From assembly GCA_022749755.1 (NCBI GenBank), contig CM040452.1:12418350-12482349 (forward strand): a stretch of DNA of 64,000 nt, given 5' to 3'. Within the stretch, counting starts at the first letter, position 1. The number at the start of each line of letters is the position of its first letter. Shown in pieces: positions 33,930 through 46,190 of this stretch. The position numbers were made by a program, and so were the translations under genes. Source of the stretch: Azadirachta indica. Its lineage: Eukaryota > Streptophyta > Magnoliopsida > Sapindales > Meliaceae. A model generated the notes under the pieces. It was not told the DNA's origin. It worked only from the letters and a program-made list of their open reading frames with translations, and did not search any database.

Positions 33930-34599
33930 GGATATTATCACATTCCTTCTCTATATTTGAGATTGTAACACTTACCTCCCCGATTTATTAGTCAACTAAT
34001 TCTAAAAAATAAATTTACTCAAATATTCTTAATTATTTATTTTTTATTAAAATATGATTCTTTTCTTTTTTTTAAATATTTATTTTGTTTTGTTTTGTGT
34101 GTTAACTAATTGAAATATACAAAGTAAATAAAATGAACATAAAAAATAAGAAAAATAAAAAGTTGATTTGAACTATAAAATATTTTTTCAATATGTATTT
34201 TCCAAAAAAAATCACTTATAAACACATTAATAAAATTGACAAAAAAAATTCAAAATACATTCACATAAAAAAAAAGAGAAAGGAGACATCAAAACCAAAG
34301 AAGGTAATAACAATTTATATTAAGGCTTTTGTTTTGTTAAAATCTATTTACAAAATTTTAAAATCAAGTAAAAATAAATTTTTTCTAACTTTTATTGTTA
34401 CATATAAGGATTTAGAAAAATAATTTCTTCATCATTTAAAAAAAAAAAATCAAAGGATGACCTTTTACATATTCACTCTTACACATAATGGTCAACTAAT
34501 GATCAAACATAATGACAAAGGAGGTAAATGATACATTCGCCATACTTTCTATCTAATTCATAGAATTTTAAACCTCAAAAGAGGAATATGCTAATATCC
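33930..34599. mobile_element. Small non-autonomous DNA element with GGATATTA(T/G)CA ends
   Basis: The left end GGATATTATCACATTCC pairs with the right end GGAATATGCTAATATCC. Further inward, TGTAACACTTACCTCC and the reverse complement of GGAGGTAAATGATACA also match. No coding sequence is seen in 670 bp. It begins two bases after the 9-bp right flank of MULE-2. I found no convincing target duplication, so the exact ends are uncertain. The termini resemble those of the larger element at 37008-41660. Confidence 0.5.
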
Positions 34600-37007
34600 C
34601 ATTGTTCTAATTTACTCATCATTACAATTTAAAATATTGTTGCAAAATAATAAACAATAAAAAAAATTCAAATAGAAAACTATTAGAAAAATAATAAATA
34701 ATTGACTAACATACATAGACCTGTAATTTGGGATAAAAGTGTAAAAATGAATGAACTAGACATATTTTCAAGTCATGAAATTTGTGTAAATTATAATATT
34801 GTGGAATTTAGTTATTCTAAATTTTTGCTTAAGATTATTACATCGTGTCAAGTGTATTACTTCAGTTAAAATTTTTAAAATTTAATTTCAAAAAATTTAA
34901 ATGGTACTCGCAAAGTTTCAATGCAATGTAAATTAAAAATTTTAAAGTGTAATGTTATTTTTACACATTTTTGTCCTTACATTATATTGATAAGAAAATA
35001 TATAGAGGGGAACATATGTATGTATGTATTTATATGTGTGTGTGTGTGTGTGGGTGGGTGGAAGTGTCCACCATCATATTTAGAACTAATGTTATAAATT
35101 TTTGTATGAATTGGTATTTTAAAAGCGCAGACATTTAAACAAGAAATTTATATATTCATAAAACATGATTTTATTAAAAAATTAAATTAAATAGACGAGC
35201 ATCTATTTAAGGATGTGGTTAAGAGTCAGCATAAGTTGTTGATGCGATAAAATGTGCGATCTTTGGTGTTACAATCCCTCGTTACCCACAAATGTAAAGG
35301 ATTGTACAAGTAATATAGTAATAAAAGAGGTTGTAATATTCATAAGGATTGAGTTTTTAAATTTTTAAATTAAGTATACAATTATGGTAGATTAATTTTA
35401 TCTAAACACACAATAATTGTTTCAGCAAAAAAAATAAAAACAAAATATAAAAACAACTAAATTAATTAACAAAAACTAAAAATCAGAAATTAAAACCAAC
35501 AGGAAATACCCAAGAAACTCCATCTACCAAGAAGGTAAAAATGGTTGGTGAAATTATTTGTTAAGAGAATATTATGAGAAATAAAGAAAGAGATAGAGAT
35601 CATATGGTCAAGGAATATAGAAGGGAAAGCAGAGGAAGTGAGGGAGAGGGTAAAATAAGGAGAATTAATAGATATCTCCTTAAGGTTTAAAATTTTAACA
35701 TGTAAAGAGAATTGACAGTTAGTGATCACGTAGATTTACCTTTATTTATTATTTTTATAATAAATACAAAAATTGAAGCTAAAAATTTGTTAATATTTTA
35801 TTTGGTTTACAGATCAATACATCGCAAGCAAACATGAAAGGTAACTCCTCCCATTTCAACCCAAGGAGACCACAACATATCCCAGTTGTTGGCCTGTGCA
35901 TCCTAAAACCAAAATTATGAATTTCTCTATTTTCTTTTATTTTTTTCCTTTAATTTTTTATAATTTTTTTGTTTTCTTTGTAGATGTGTTGTTTCCTATT
36001 GATCTTACTTCCCCTCCCTAATGAGACAAGACAAGCACCACTATTACCACCTTCACATTCTTGAATTTTCTTCGCCAACACTGTCCTCCTAATTCAGAGC
36101 TCTTCTTTTATGTTTTCTTCCTCTCTCTTCTTTCAATTTTAGCTTGTTAGCATTTCTTCTGATGGAGACCTCAATTTTGGCAAAAATCATCCAATTTGCA
36201 TTTGATGAAACATCATTGTCCACACTCAATTCCCTGACAATCTTCGTAACTACCTTTATCTCTCTTTGATGTCGATTTCAAATCCATTTTTAACTATACG
36301 GTTCAACTAGTTTTCTATTATCTTTGAAGTTCGAAGTTGATATACTTCTTCCTATAATTCACTTTTTTCATATTCATTTCATTTTCATGACGACGTCTAA
36401 TAGTTTGTTGAATCGAAATGCCAATGAAGATAAATATAGTTCTAGTATATTGGTTTTGCTAACCTGCTCAATGTCGTGCATTTAGGCGGAAGAGCGCCAC
36501 TATGTGATGAACATGACTCCTGTTCATAAAGTTACTGCTCTTGCTGTAAGTTACACTATATTAATTTTATCAAAAAAAATTAACACAAAATTCAGACTAA
36601 CAAACAAAAAGAAAAATATGAAAAATTTTATAGTTTGTTTGGATGGCTTGCTTATCATCTAGACAAAAGATTCAGAGCTAAAGAACGCAACTTGTTACAG
36701 TATGAGGTAATTTGCGTAGTATGAAAATAAGGTTAAAGAAATAGATGGAGAGCCAATACTAAACAAAAAGTGACTGAATTTTGTCCAATGGTTAGTAATC
36801 ACATCAACCATTCCTAAACTAAACACCAAAAAAATAAGTGGTTGCTTGTTTACCATAATACCCCTAAAATTAACAAGAAGTTAATGGGAATGGATGTCTT
36901 GAAAGGGGATAAGTGTTCCTTTCCTTAAACTTTTTCTTTAAATGTTAGAATTTCAAACATTAAAGGAGGTATGTATTAATTTCTTGGTAAAACAAAACTA
37001 GAAAAGA
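34600..37007. other. AT-rich intergenic DNA, nothing identified
   Basis: Homopolymer-rich sequence with a TG run at about 35034-35053 and a TGGG run after it. No long frames, no recognised repeat boundaries. A segment at 36040-36300 is less AT-rich and C/T-rich, but I cannot assign it. Confidence 0.5.
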
Positions 37008-38120
37008 AGTATTATCACGTACCTTCCTTCAGATATTAATAAATATCATTTAGATAGAAAATATTATGAATGTATCACTTACTTTCTCTGTTGTTATATT
37101 TAACTGTGGTCAACCCTTAACTTTAAAGACAAAATCATAAAAGTGGCTTAAGTAATTATGTTTTATTATGTGAATAAACTAGAGCTACCTTCCCAAGTAC
37201 TTTACCTTCCTTCTCTTACCCCATAAAACTTCTATTTGCATGCATAGCTCATGAGCCTTTTTTCCGACTAATGACAAAAATGGAGAATTCACCCTCGATT
37301 ACTATGTTGTGTCGATAATCTAGGAAGTAAACGATTAAGGTTGAGGCCACCGTTGACTGAAATAGATTACGCTTTCTTGACATTAGGTAAGAACTTTAAT
37401 TTATAAAGTGGTGGAGATGAAGAAAACAAATGATTGATAGAAATTTTGGGTTTTTGAAAAATTGGTTAGTTTTTATTTGGGAAAAAATTAAGAAATTTTA
37501 TTTTTGCGTTTAATTTGTGAGGTTTACTTATATTCAATTGTTATAATTTAATTATAATGAACTTTATTTTGTTTATGGTTCTAATGTGGTAAATTATTGT
37601 TTTTAATCGGGGACTTTTGTTGCTCTTGATTTTGAATTCTTAATACCCGTATGTTGCCCTTGCTTTTGGGTTCTTGATTTTGAACTCTAGATGTTGCTCT
37701 TGCTTTTTGAACTTGATGCACAATACTCCATGATCGCAACAATGCTAATCATAAGGGCATGAGTTTTATTAACTAGTAAAATGATAAGTAAGAGTATTGT
37801 CCCTCGATGATTGGAGTTTGAAACTATTACTAAGAACAATAGTCTTGAAGGTCCAATTTTATCTAAACAATCAGAATTGATTACTTGTAACAGAAAATAA
37901 ATTAAAAACTCTACGATTAATTAAAAAGAAATAGAAATTGAATTAAAGAGCCAATACAAGAATGAAATGAGCAAAAATAACTACCTAGGGTCTTGATTTC
38001 ATTTAGCTATCACTATGTTTCTTCTAATTGGCCATTGTTAATGTGTTTTGATCTAATTCACTAATCACATGATTAAGACCAACCTTAATACTTGTCTCAA
38101 GCGTAAATCAAGGTCTTACA

Positions 38121-38164
38121 TATAATTACTTAAGTTGATATCCCTATCAACTTAAGTAATTATA
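38121..38164. repeat. Perfect hairpin: 20-bp arms, 4-base loop
   Basis: TATAATTACTTAAGTTGATA (38121-38140), loop TCCC, then its exact reverse complement (38145-38164). Confidence 0.9.
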
Positions 38165-38297
38165 CGCTCATTAAGCATTGCTTGTTGTTTAACACTTATA
38201 ACTCAATTTACCTCTCGGTCCCTATCAACTTAAGTAATTATACGCTCATTAAGCATTGCTTGTTGTTTAACACTTATAACTCAATTTACCTCTCGGT
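38142..38297 (+). repeat. Perfect 78-bp tandem duplication
   Basis: The unit 38142-38219 (starting CCCTATCAACTTAAG, ending CCTCTCGGT) is repeated identically at 38220-38297. Identity of both copies in otherwise decayed DNA points to a recent duplication, or to an assembly artefact. The right arm of the hairpin at 38145 lies inside the first unit and is therefore present twice. Confidence 0.9.
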
Positions 38298-39788
38298 TTC
38301 TTAAAATACTAAATGTTAGTTAGATTATCTAGGTGTTGATTATCTCCCTGTCTTACAACTACCTAGATTGTATTTTCTTAGTTCGATAAACGAATCAGTC
38401 TTTCCCAAGAATTAATTCATCCATCTTCAATTTAACTAATTCATTAATTAACAAATTAGAATATTAAGCAAGGTAAACACAAATAAATCAAACCATAATA
38501 ATATCAATAATATGCCAATTGATTAAAATATAATTTGGACAAGTTTCATAAAGACCCTAAATTAAGAAATCTAGCCAACCGTCTCAAATATCAACATCAA
38601 AATCATTATGTATTTCATAATCTTCAAATTCAACAAAAGAAAGTTCAAATGAAATACAAAATGATTGTGTAGAGTTTAGAAAGCTAGACTAGAGATGAAT
38701 GCTTCAATGATCTTCCTTAAAGTCTTCTTTCACAGACTCTAACTTAAATCAATCACCTTCTTTCTCTAGAATCCCTTCTTGTTTCTTCACCTTCTTTCAC
38801 TTTAAAACTTTATTTTCTATTCTTGGTTACTTGTTTTGCTGGCGATTTATTCCAAAAACATATAACTCTAAAAGACACATAAATGACCATTAGATGATTA
38901 TCTCATAGCCAAAAATTATTCAAAGAAGTCTAAGAGGCGTAGCCGCGTCAAAATTGCGCGGGGCCGTAGTGGAAGCTTGACAAATAGGCCAGCCATGTAA
39001 CTTGGTGGTGCTAGCATGTCACACTCTCAACATTCATCCACAAGCATTGCGCGACCATCAATTTGTAATCATTAGCTTTGATTTTCTTTCACTTTGGTCC
39101 CTAACTTTTAAACTTTAGTCCCTATTTCTTTTTCAACTTTTTCGATATTTCTTTCTTGAGCCGATTTCATCTTGAATGTCCGTTTGTTATTTTTTTTGTA
39201 CAAAGCACTAAAATTCGCCAAATATTAACAAAAGTTGAGAATTTACAAAATAATTCAAGTCCTGAAGTAATTGATATATATATCGAATACACACTTATCA
39301 CTCTAGTTGAGAAACTGCACAATATAACCATCCTCTAAAGTTAAATGCATCAAGAATTATATGAATGTGCCTAATTTTCTTCTGGTTTGATTTTATTTAA
39401 ATGCTTGCTATACTAAATTTAGCTTATAGTTTTGTTTTCCATTAGAAGTATATATAGTTAGGAAGTATTGCAGTTATGATTAATGGACATTTGTGAGCTT
39501 TGAGCTATGAATTTAAGTTATGTGAAATTGTTTTTGTTGAACTACTATTTTACTTTGATTAAGACATCTATGTAATTTATCAAGATGACTTATCAAGCAT
39601 ACAAATGCATGATGTTGTAATGTTATTTAAACCATACACGTGACTTAATTAGTTGATGTGAATTTGACTTACGAAGCTTTGGGGAAGTTTGGTTTGTTGC
39701 CTTGTTCTAGTGTTTTATTTTGTTACGGAAAAAAAATCTGAGAGTTTTATAGTGAATGAGGGCATTAAGTAATTACATGTTTAAAGTT

Positions 39789-41552
39789 AGGGGTGGCAAA
39801 TTTTGATATAACCCACAAACTTGATACAGTTATTAATCGTGTCAAATTTGTGTAACCCATTTATTAATTATGTCGTGTTCATGTTTGATATTCTGAACTC
39901 GCCAGCCTATTTATGACACAATTATTATTCAAGTAATTAAGTAATGTCAACCCGTCAACTCTTTTATGGCACAATTAATTAATTGGGTAATCGAGTCATG
40001 CAACCCGCCAACCTATTTATGACACGATTACTATTATAGAAAAAATTGTAACTAATGAGATTTAAATCTAAGTCCTTAAGATCATAATGCGAATTTCATA
40101 CCATTAGACTACAAACATTTTTTTATTCTTTTTTATTCATTTAAAAGTTTTAAATGTATTTTTTAACTCAATATTAAAATTAACAATTATATTTTAATAA
40201 CCATAATTTTGTGACTGATAATTTATAAATTTTTTGTGATACTTTTAACTTAATAATCTAAGTAAAGCTTCTTTATGTAACAATCAAATTAAAATATAGT
40301 TGTGTAAAGAAAATAAAATCATATAATAATAAATTTTTTATATAATACTCTCAATTTCGATCAATTTTTTATATAATTTTAGTTAATTTATATATATAAC
40401 CTAATATTTTAAAAAAAATATTATAGATTAAACCACTTGTAGCATAATTCTACGAATATTTTCACATCTATTGTAATTTGAGTTTAGTACAAAATAATTT
40501 ATCCTTTGTAATAATAAAGGTGAAGTATCACTTGAAGATCTTTTATAATTTTGTAAACCTTTCAAATTTAACTGTTAATATTAAGTATGCCAACTAAAGT
40601 ATATTTGACATAATATTTTTATTTTATGTTAACTATAAGTTATAACTAGAATTGAGTATTGTAACTTATTTGTTTTTTTTATGTGGGCTTAGTTAGTGAT
40701 ATAAATATTTAATAAAATAAACAATTAATTCTTTTTTTGAAATCAAATTTTGATTTTATGTATTCTAAGCTTTTATGTATTCAATATCAACTAAAATAAA
40801 AAAATACAATTCATGGAAAAATATTATTTATCAAACACAAGAAAAATATACACAGACTATTTAATATATTAAATATTAGTAATTTAGTACAAAGATTTCA
40901 ATTTTCAAAGTGGTAGCAATGGCATATTATGATAATTGAAATTAGTAATGAACTAATTATTTTTCAAGGTTTTATGACAATTGAAAAAAAATTGAAATAT
41001 TAAATAAATGTATTACATCATAATTCTAATTTTAATTTTTTTTATTGTTAGTAATTTTTCAGTTTAAAATTATTCTTATTAAATAATTTTATTCAAATTA
41101 CTTGTAATAAATTAATATTCACAATTTAAAATAATTATATTTAAAAAATAATTTAACATTATAATATAGAAGAAGAACTTAAAATGTGATATAAATAAAT
41201 AATGCATTCATAATTTAAATAAAAGTGTACTTATATTTTAATGGTTAATATTCTATTAAACTAAGATCTTCAATTTAAGTCTCTACAATTATAATATTTT
41301 TTAATTAAATTAAATGGTAAATGGATTAACCCGATTATCTGAACAACAAATAGGTTAATTTGAAATGATTATCTGATTAATAAATGGGTTGATGGACAAT
41401 GTCATATTACTTGTTTAATAAATAAGTTCTATTCGGGTTAAAGATCTTTGGCATGATTAATAAATGGGTCGTGTTTGAATGTAGGACTATTGACACAGTT
41501 AACTATTTGACACAACCTAAACACGACCTGTGAATTTGAATTGCCACGTCTA
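39789..41552. mobile_element. Probable non-autonomous hAT element
   Basis: The left end AGGGGTGGCAAATTT and the reverse-complemented right end AGACGTGGCAATTC are typical hAT-type termini. Subterminal regions carry many copies of motifs like GACACGATTA, GTGTCAAAT and ACCCATTTATTAAT on both strands. The flanks read TTTAAAGTT (39780-39788) and TTTAAGGTT (41553-41561), one mismatch, compatible with an 8-bp target duplication. The AT-rich interior has no transposase. Confidence 0.65.
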
Positions 41553-41665
41553 TTTAAGGTTAGTCAATTAATAGTCAATGAAAGGTAAGTGATGCATTTC
41601 TAATATTTTTTATTTAAGTGATACTTATTAATATTTTAACGGGCGTATGTGATAATATCTTTTAC

Positions 41666-41946
41666 GGGGAATTTTAACATTAACCTTAAAAAATGATCAA
41701 CTCAAATTTTTTTAGATGAAAATACTCTTAGTTAAAAGTACACTTCATGCTCGAAAGTACACTTTTGAGCATAAAAAAAGTTTCTTTTTCTTTATGCTTG
41801 AAAGTGTACTTTATGCTCAAAAGTACACTTTCTAACATAAATATTTTTGTCCAAAAAAATTTAACTTCTTCATTTTTAAAACATATTTGAAAGTAGGCAT
41901 TTAAGAAAATTGCAACTGAATGGTAGTCACCCGTGTCAATCTTTTA
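41666..41946. mobile_element. MITE related to MULE-1 termini, with CGAAAGT cluster
   Basis: Its left part has GGGGAATTTTAACATTAACC and AAAAAATGATCAACTCAAAT. Its right part, reverse-complemented, has GACTACCATT, AAATGCCTACTTTCAAA, AAAAATGAAGAAGTT and TTTTTTTGGACAAAAAT. Both resemble the MULE-1 terminal repeat. The middle (41738-41850) holds three to four copies of ATGCTCGAAAGTACACTTTTGAGCAT-like palindromes. I read this as a deletion derivative of a MULE. The exact ends are uncertain. Confidence 0.55.
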
Positions 41947-42428
41947 ATAATAATGGGAAAATTAACAGGTATTTCTCATGTTTGAGAAATAGATAGATAG
42001 CATTTTGATGTTTGGGGAAAAACAAATGACTCTTTCAAGTTTGGGCAAATAATTAGATACCCTTTTAACTTTTATATCTATTAGTTGATCGTTAAATTAT
42101 TATCATTTGTATTTTTAAATTTTTTAAATAATAATAAATTAAGATATTCTTTTCTATTTATAATAATTCAGTACCTATTTGAATATTTTTTATAATATAT
42201 ATATTTTTAACTATAACAATTCAATCCTTATTTTTATATTTTTTACAATATACTAAGAAAGACTAAATTTTTTTTGAAAATTAATATTATTATTATTATT
42301 AAAAAAAAATTTAACAATGAATTAAATCAAACTTATAGCTAAAATATTTTTGACACTCTTCTCTTGCTTAGTAATAATTTGATATTTAATTGTCAAAAAA
42401 ATTTTGAAATATTTTTTAACATTTTATA

Positions 42429-42470
42429 TATATATATATCATATATCATATATCATATATCATATATTCA
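42429..42470. repeat. AT run plus 7-bp tandem repeat CATATAT
   Basis: A short AT microsatellite passes into about four and a half copies of CATATAT. Confidence 0.85.
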
Positions 42471-43261
42471 TTTAAAGTATTATATTAATTTCATTATATT
42501 TTCTTAATAGAAATTATGAAAATATAAATACAAATATAAAAAAGTGTTTGTAATATATATGTATATGTATATATATAATATGTATTTATTTTTTATTTTT
42601 TATTTAGATTTTCATATTTTTTAAAGAAAATATAATAAATATATTTTAGATAAAATAATTAAAAAATTGTTTCAAATTTTTTTACAATTAAATATCAATT
42701 TTGTTTAAAAGATTTTAGATGAGAGTGAGAAATCTACCTCATGAAACATTAAACCTTTACTTTCTACTTGTACGTAAACTTAAGATAAATTGAAAACGTC
42801 AAATATGCAACATATTACATGAGTTATGCCCGAGGGAAACAACTATATATAAAATTATTATTAAAAAAAAAATTTAAAAAATATGGTTAAAATTATTTTA
42901 GTATATGAATTTGATTTAACTCGTTGTCAGAATTTTTTAATAATAATTTTTTTTGTAAATTTTATATTGAAATAATAAATTAAAAAATTTTAGTTGTTAG
43001 TATGTCGGTGAAAATATTAAAATAGAAACAAATTATCACGGTTTAAGAGAGGAAAAATTCCTGATTACCCTTTTATGTTTGAGAAAATGCTCAATTACCC
43101 CTAACATTTGAAAATTATCCCGCTGAATCCAAAACATTGACTGTACCCCACCACAATCCTATACAGCCAAAAATATATTTTAAATAACAAATTAATAAAT
43201 AATAAATAAATAAAATAATAAAACAACATTTTTTTCCCTAAATAAGAAAAAACCCTAATTA

Positions 43262-43830
43262 TTTAACTTCTGCTTATGTTATGGCTGCCTATTAACTCCT
43301 TTGCTTCAATTCCAAAGCCTTCCATCCTTGTTGCTAAAACTCCCTTTAATCCTTCTTTGGCTACCACTAATCCATCACCTCAATGCCATCTCCCATTCCT
43401 CCAACCACCAGCCAAGCGCCGCCGTGTCTTGTGACTTCACCACCACACCATTGCCGCCTCTTTGTAACTTCACCACCACCCGACTGCAGCCATCTCTTTT
43501 TCGGCTTTACCAACACCCTACTAACATTAACCATAGTCAAGCTCCCCCCATGCGGCCATTTTCTTTGACTCTACCAATGCCCTAGTAGTGTCAACCATAA
43601 CCAAGCTCTCTCATTGCCTTACATAGAATTCAAGATTCTTTCTTTTGGGTTTAATTATCAAATTGGAATTTTTTTATTCAATTTTGCTGTTGTGTTTTGC
43701 TATGCATTTTAGCTTTCTGCTGCGTTTGGAATGTTGGTGTTGCTGTGTTTGGTTTAGCTGTTGGTTTGCTGCTGAAATTGGGTTTTGCATTATTGGCTTA
43801 CTGGTTTGCTGCTATGAATGCGGATAATTG
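43262..43830 (+). other. GC-richer cargo, possible captured exon and T-rich intron
   Basis: 43301-43585 is open for 94 codons, rich in Pro, Ser, Thr and Leu with repeated TTTPLPPL-like segments. It is followed by a T/G-rich stretch typical of a plant intron. I do not recognise a protein family, and a second overlapping frame (43383-43568) is also open, so coding is doubtful. Confidence 0.25.
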
Positions 43831-43907
43831 ATCTGTTTTGTTGAAATATTGGATAATATTGAATCGCTGGGAGGTCATTTTTTACACATTTAATTTTGTT
43901 TTGTGAA

Positions 43908-43934
43908 ATTATTATTATTATTATTATTATTAAT
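43908..43934. repeat. ATT trinucleotide run
   Basis: About nine copies of ATT. The same ATT-type sequence is used as target site by several elements in this window. Confidence 0.85.
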
Positions 43935-44365
43935 TATATCTTATCTGGGCATCACGTATGGAACCCCTTTTTTAATTCCCAAACAACCATTCAGGGTATT
44001 ATGATAAAAATTGATTTCATCGTTATCTCATATAACAGATGAAATTAACAGGGTAATTTTCAAACTTCAAGGGTGTAATAGGGCATTTCAGGGTAATCAG
44101 ACATTTTTTGTTTAAAAAGTCTATTATAAAAAATATTAAAATTGATATTAAATTGTTATAACTAAAAAAGCATATGTATTAATTTATTATTGTTTAAAAG
44201 TTTAGATATATAGGTGATAATAATTTAACTGATGCTATAAAAATTCGTGAAAGTATATATTTGATTATCCAAACTTGAGGGACATTTATCTTTCTTAAAA
44301 AATTAGGGAGTATTTATTTATTTCCCTAAACATGAGGGGTATGTCTCAACTTCTCATAATAATAC

Positions 44366-45179
44366 GTGGTTATGGAAGAAAACATGAAAAGAGGGAAACA
44401 AGAAAGAGGTAGTATCTCGACAACTAAAATTGAAACCGTTGAAATAACTAACCAAAAAAGAGTTGAGATCAGAAGCACTACACTTTTATTTGATAACATA
44501 TAATATAAATTGACAAATTTGTCCAGTCAAGTAGACTTTCGACCTTAATAATTTTGAATACCAAGGCGCCTTGAGAATGAATGCACATCACAAAGAGGGG
44601 TTAAGCGGAGCTAAGCTAATATTTTGGCAAGGAAATGCATCATATTCTCTCTTTTAACATTAAAATTAGTACAAGAAAAATTATTTACATTAATTGTTTC
44701 TCAGTATATTATATATTAATGCTTAATTTTGGACTTAGACATATATGTTTTTTTTTTCTGTAAATATAAGTATATTGTTATTCAATATTAATTAAATAAT
44801 TTTTACTGTAGGATATATATATATTTATTAATATATCTGCATTTATAGTTGTAATTTCATAATTATAATTAACATCTTAATTTTAAATTAAGTACACGAA
44901 ATAGATTAGAAGCACCATGTTGTTTGTCAAAATCAATATACGATGATTCTTAAAGTTTAAGAGTACTGTAGAAGAAAATTAAAAGTATTTAATAAAAAGC
45001 GTATAAATGATATGTTATTTTTTTAATTTAATATTTTATAATTAATTTTATTATGGTGTGTATTAATTAGCAAAAATAAAAGAATAAATTTGGACATACA
45101 CATAGTAGTGAAACTTTTTAAATGACATCAATAGTTGTATAATGGACAAAAGGATGTCGACATACATAATAGATAACTT
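44366..45179. other. AT-rich intergenic DNA, nothing identified
   Basis: No open frames or repeat boundaries recognised between the DNA-transposon train and the gypsy element. Confidence 0.45.
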
Positions 45180-46167
45180 TAATTAGGGTAAAATAGTACA
45201 CCAGATGAGGCCACACATGATAAATGTGCACTACGGTGTGATCACCTCGACTAAGGATGATAACTCTACAGAGAGAAACCACCTCATGAAACAAGTATCC
45301 ACAATGGTGTAACCACTTAAACTAAGGATGACATCCCAATTGAAGGAGACCACCTCGTTATAAGTTGCATTATGGGAACCCCATATGAGATCTTAAAAAC
45401 TTGACCTAAGGCCCAAGAAATAGAAGATTAGAGGGGTATTAAATGTACTAATTAAGCATTGCCTAAGGACAACATAGTTAAAAGATGAAATTGACTAGTG
45501 TCGCATCACTTAAATCTACTAAAGGATGTTGTGACCTTTGAGAAGGAGACACATGGATTGATTGTAGCAGAGGAACCAATGAGTAACAAGCATGCAAATT
45601 AAACAGGTAGCAAGTGTGTTTCCTTCTTAAGGAAGCCACAAAGGGTTCGTGAGGGATAGCAAACATGTGGACCTTATACACTCTATTGCAGGGCCTAGTG
45701 GTTTATGTGGGATCCTCATTAGCACTAAAATGCAGTGGTGAACATACATAAGCTACAAAAAGAAAGAAACCAAGGTCTGATTTTATATATAAAAAAAATA
45801 GGGCACATAACAAGAGACTCACAATTTTCTCTCAAAAGCTGTAAGATACTTTATGATATACTTTCACCTATGTAACCATATTTGACTTAAATATTGAAGG
45901 GATTTCATTGGTTATGCCATCGACACCCCTCGACCATTTTTAGTACTTTATGATATAGACAAAAGAGTATAATGGCCTTGGTAGCCTTGTTCAAAATGGA
46001 TACTGAGTCAGATCCTATAGACTTTTCACTATTGATGTGTCCCCCAAAGTCTAGAAATTATGTTTGTTGATTGGGATTCGTTTCACATACATTGACGTGG
46101 CAATAAGTTACTCTTTAAGTACACGTGGCATCCACATGGTAATAGTAGCGATATTTTAGCATCAACA

Positions 46168-46190
46168 CTTAGCACTGTTTATAGGAAGAC
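46168..46190 (+). promoter_or_regulatory. Mutated gypsy primer-binding site
   Basis: ACTTAGCACTGTTTATAGGAAGA stands where Tat-type elements usually have a motif like TTGGCGCCGTTTGTGGGAAGA. Essentially all differences are G-to-A or C-to-T, as expected from deamination of methylated cytosines. It marks the end of the 5' LTR (about 46161). Confidence 0.55.

Larger units (their letters stand above)
37782..39300. repeat. LTR-like block with TGATAAGT...ACACTTATCA ends
   Basis: The termini form an inverted pair and have TG...CA. The interior resembles non-coding LTR regions of large plant gypsy elements. Flanking five-base sequences (TAAAA and CTCTA) do not match, so there is no target duplication to confirm a solo LTR. 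Confidence 0.35.
37008..41660. mobile_element. Candidate 4.65-kb element with long diverged terminal inverted repeats
   Basis: 37008-37095 matches the reverse complement of about 41575-41660. Shared blocks include TATTATCAC, GATATTAATAAATATCA, TAGATAGAAAATATTATGAATGTATCACTTAC versus a diverged partner. No transposase is seen between them. The interior contains an LTR-like block (37782-39300) and a hAT-like insertion (39789-41552). No target duplication was found, so two separate MITEs of one family facing each other remain possible. Confidence 0.45.
43053..44109. mobile_element. Nested 1.06-kb element with CTGATTACCC termini and GC-richer core
   Basis: The left end AAAAATTCCTGATTACCC pairs with the reverse-complemented right end AAAAATGTCTGATTACCC. 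Further inside, TTTGAAAATTATCCCGCTG pairs with TTTGAAAATTACCCTGTTA. The core (43262-43830) is clearly less AT-rich than its surroundings, as in transposons that carry host sequence. The cargo is not identified. Confidence 0.5.
41954..44356. mobile_element. 2.4-kb non-autonomous DNA element with 9-bp target duplication
   Basis: The left end TGGGAAAATTAACAGGTATTTCTCATGTTTGAG aligns with the reverse-complemented right end TGAGAAGTTGAGACATACCCCTCATGTTTAGGG, and similarity continues about 90 bp. Flanks read TAATAATAA (41945-41953) and TAATAATAC (44357-44365), eight of nine identical, which fits a Mutator-type insertion. No transposase is visible. A second element (43053-44109) is nested inside. 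Confidence 0.55.

Noticed and set aside
34193..34423. Lys-rich 76-codon ORF
   Set aside because: It results from A-rich sequence inside a small non-autonomous DNA element. There are no domains or borders.
38142..38297. Possible CRISPR-like or minisatellite array
   Set aside because: There are only two copies, with no spacers, in a plant genome. It is a simple tandem duplication.
37782..39300. Firm call of a solo LTR
   Set aside because: The ends look right, but the flanking five bases do not match, so it is listed only as LTR-like.
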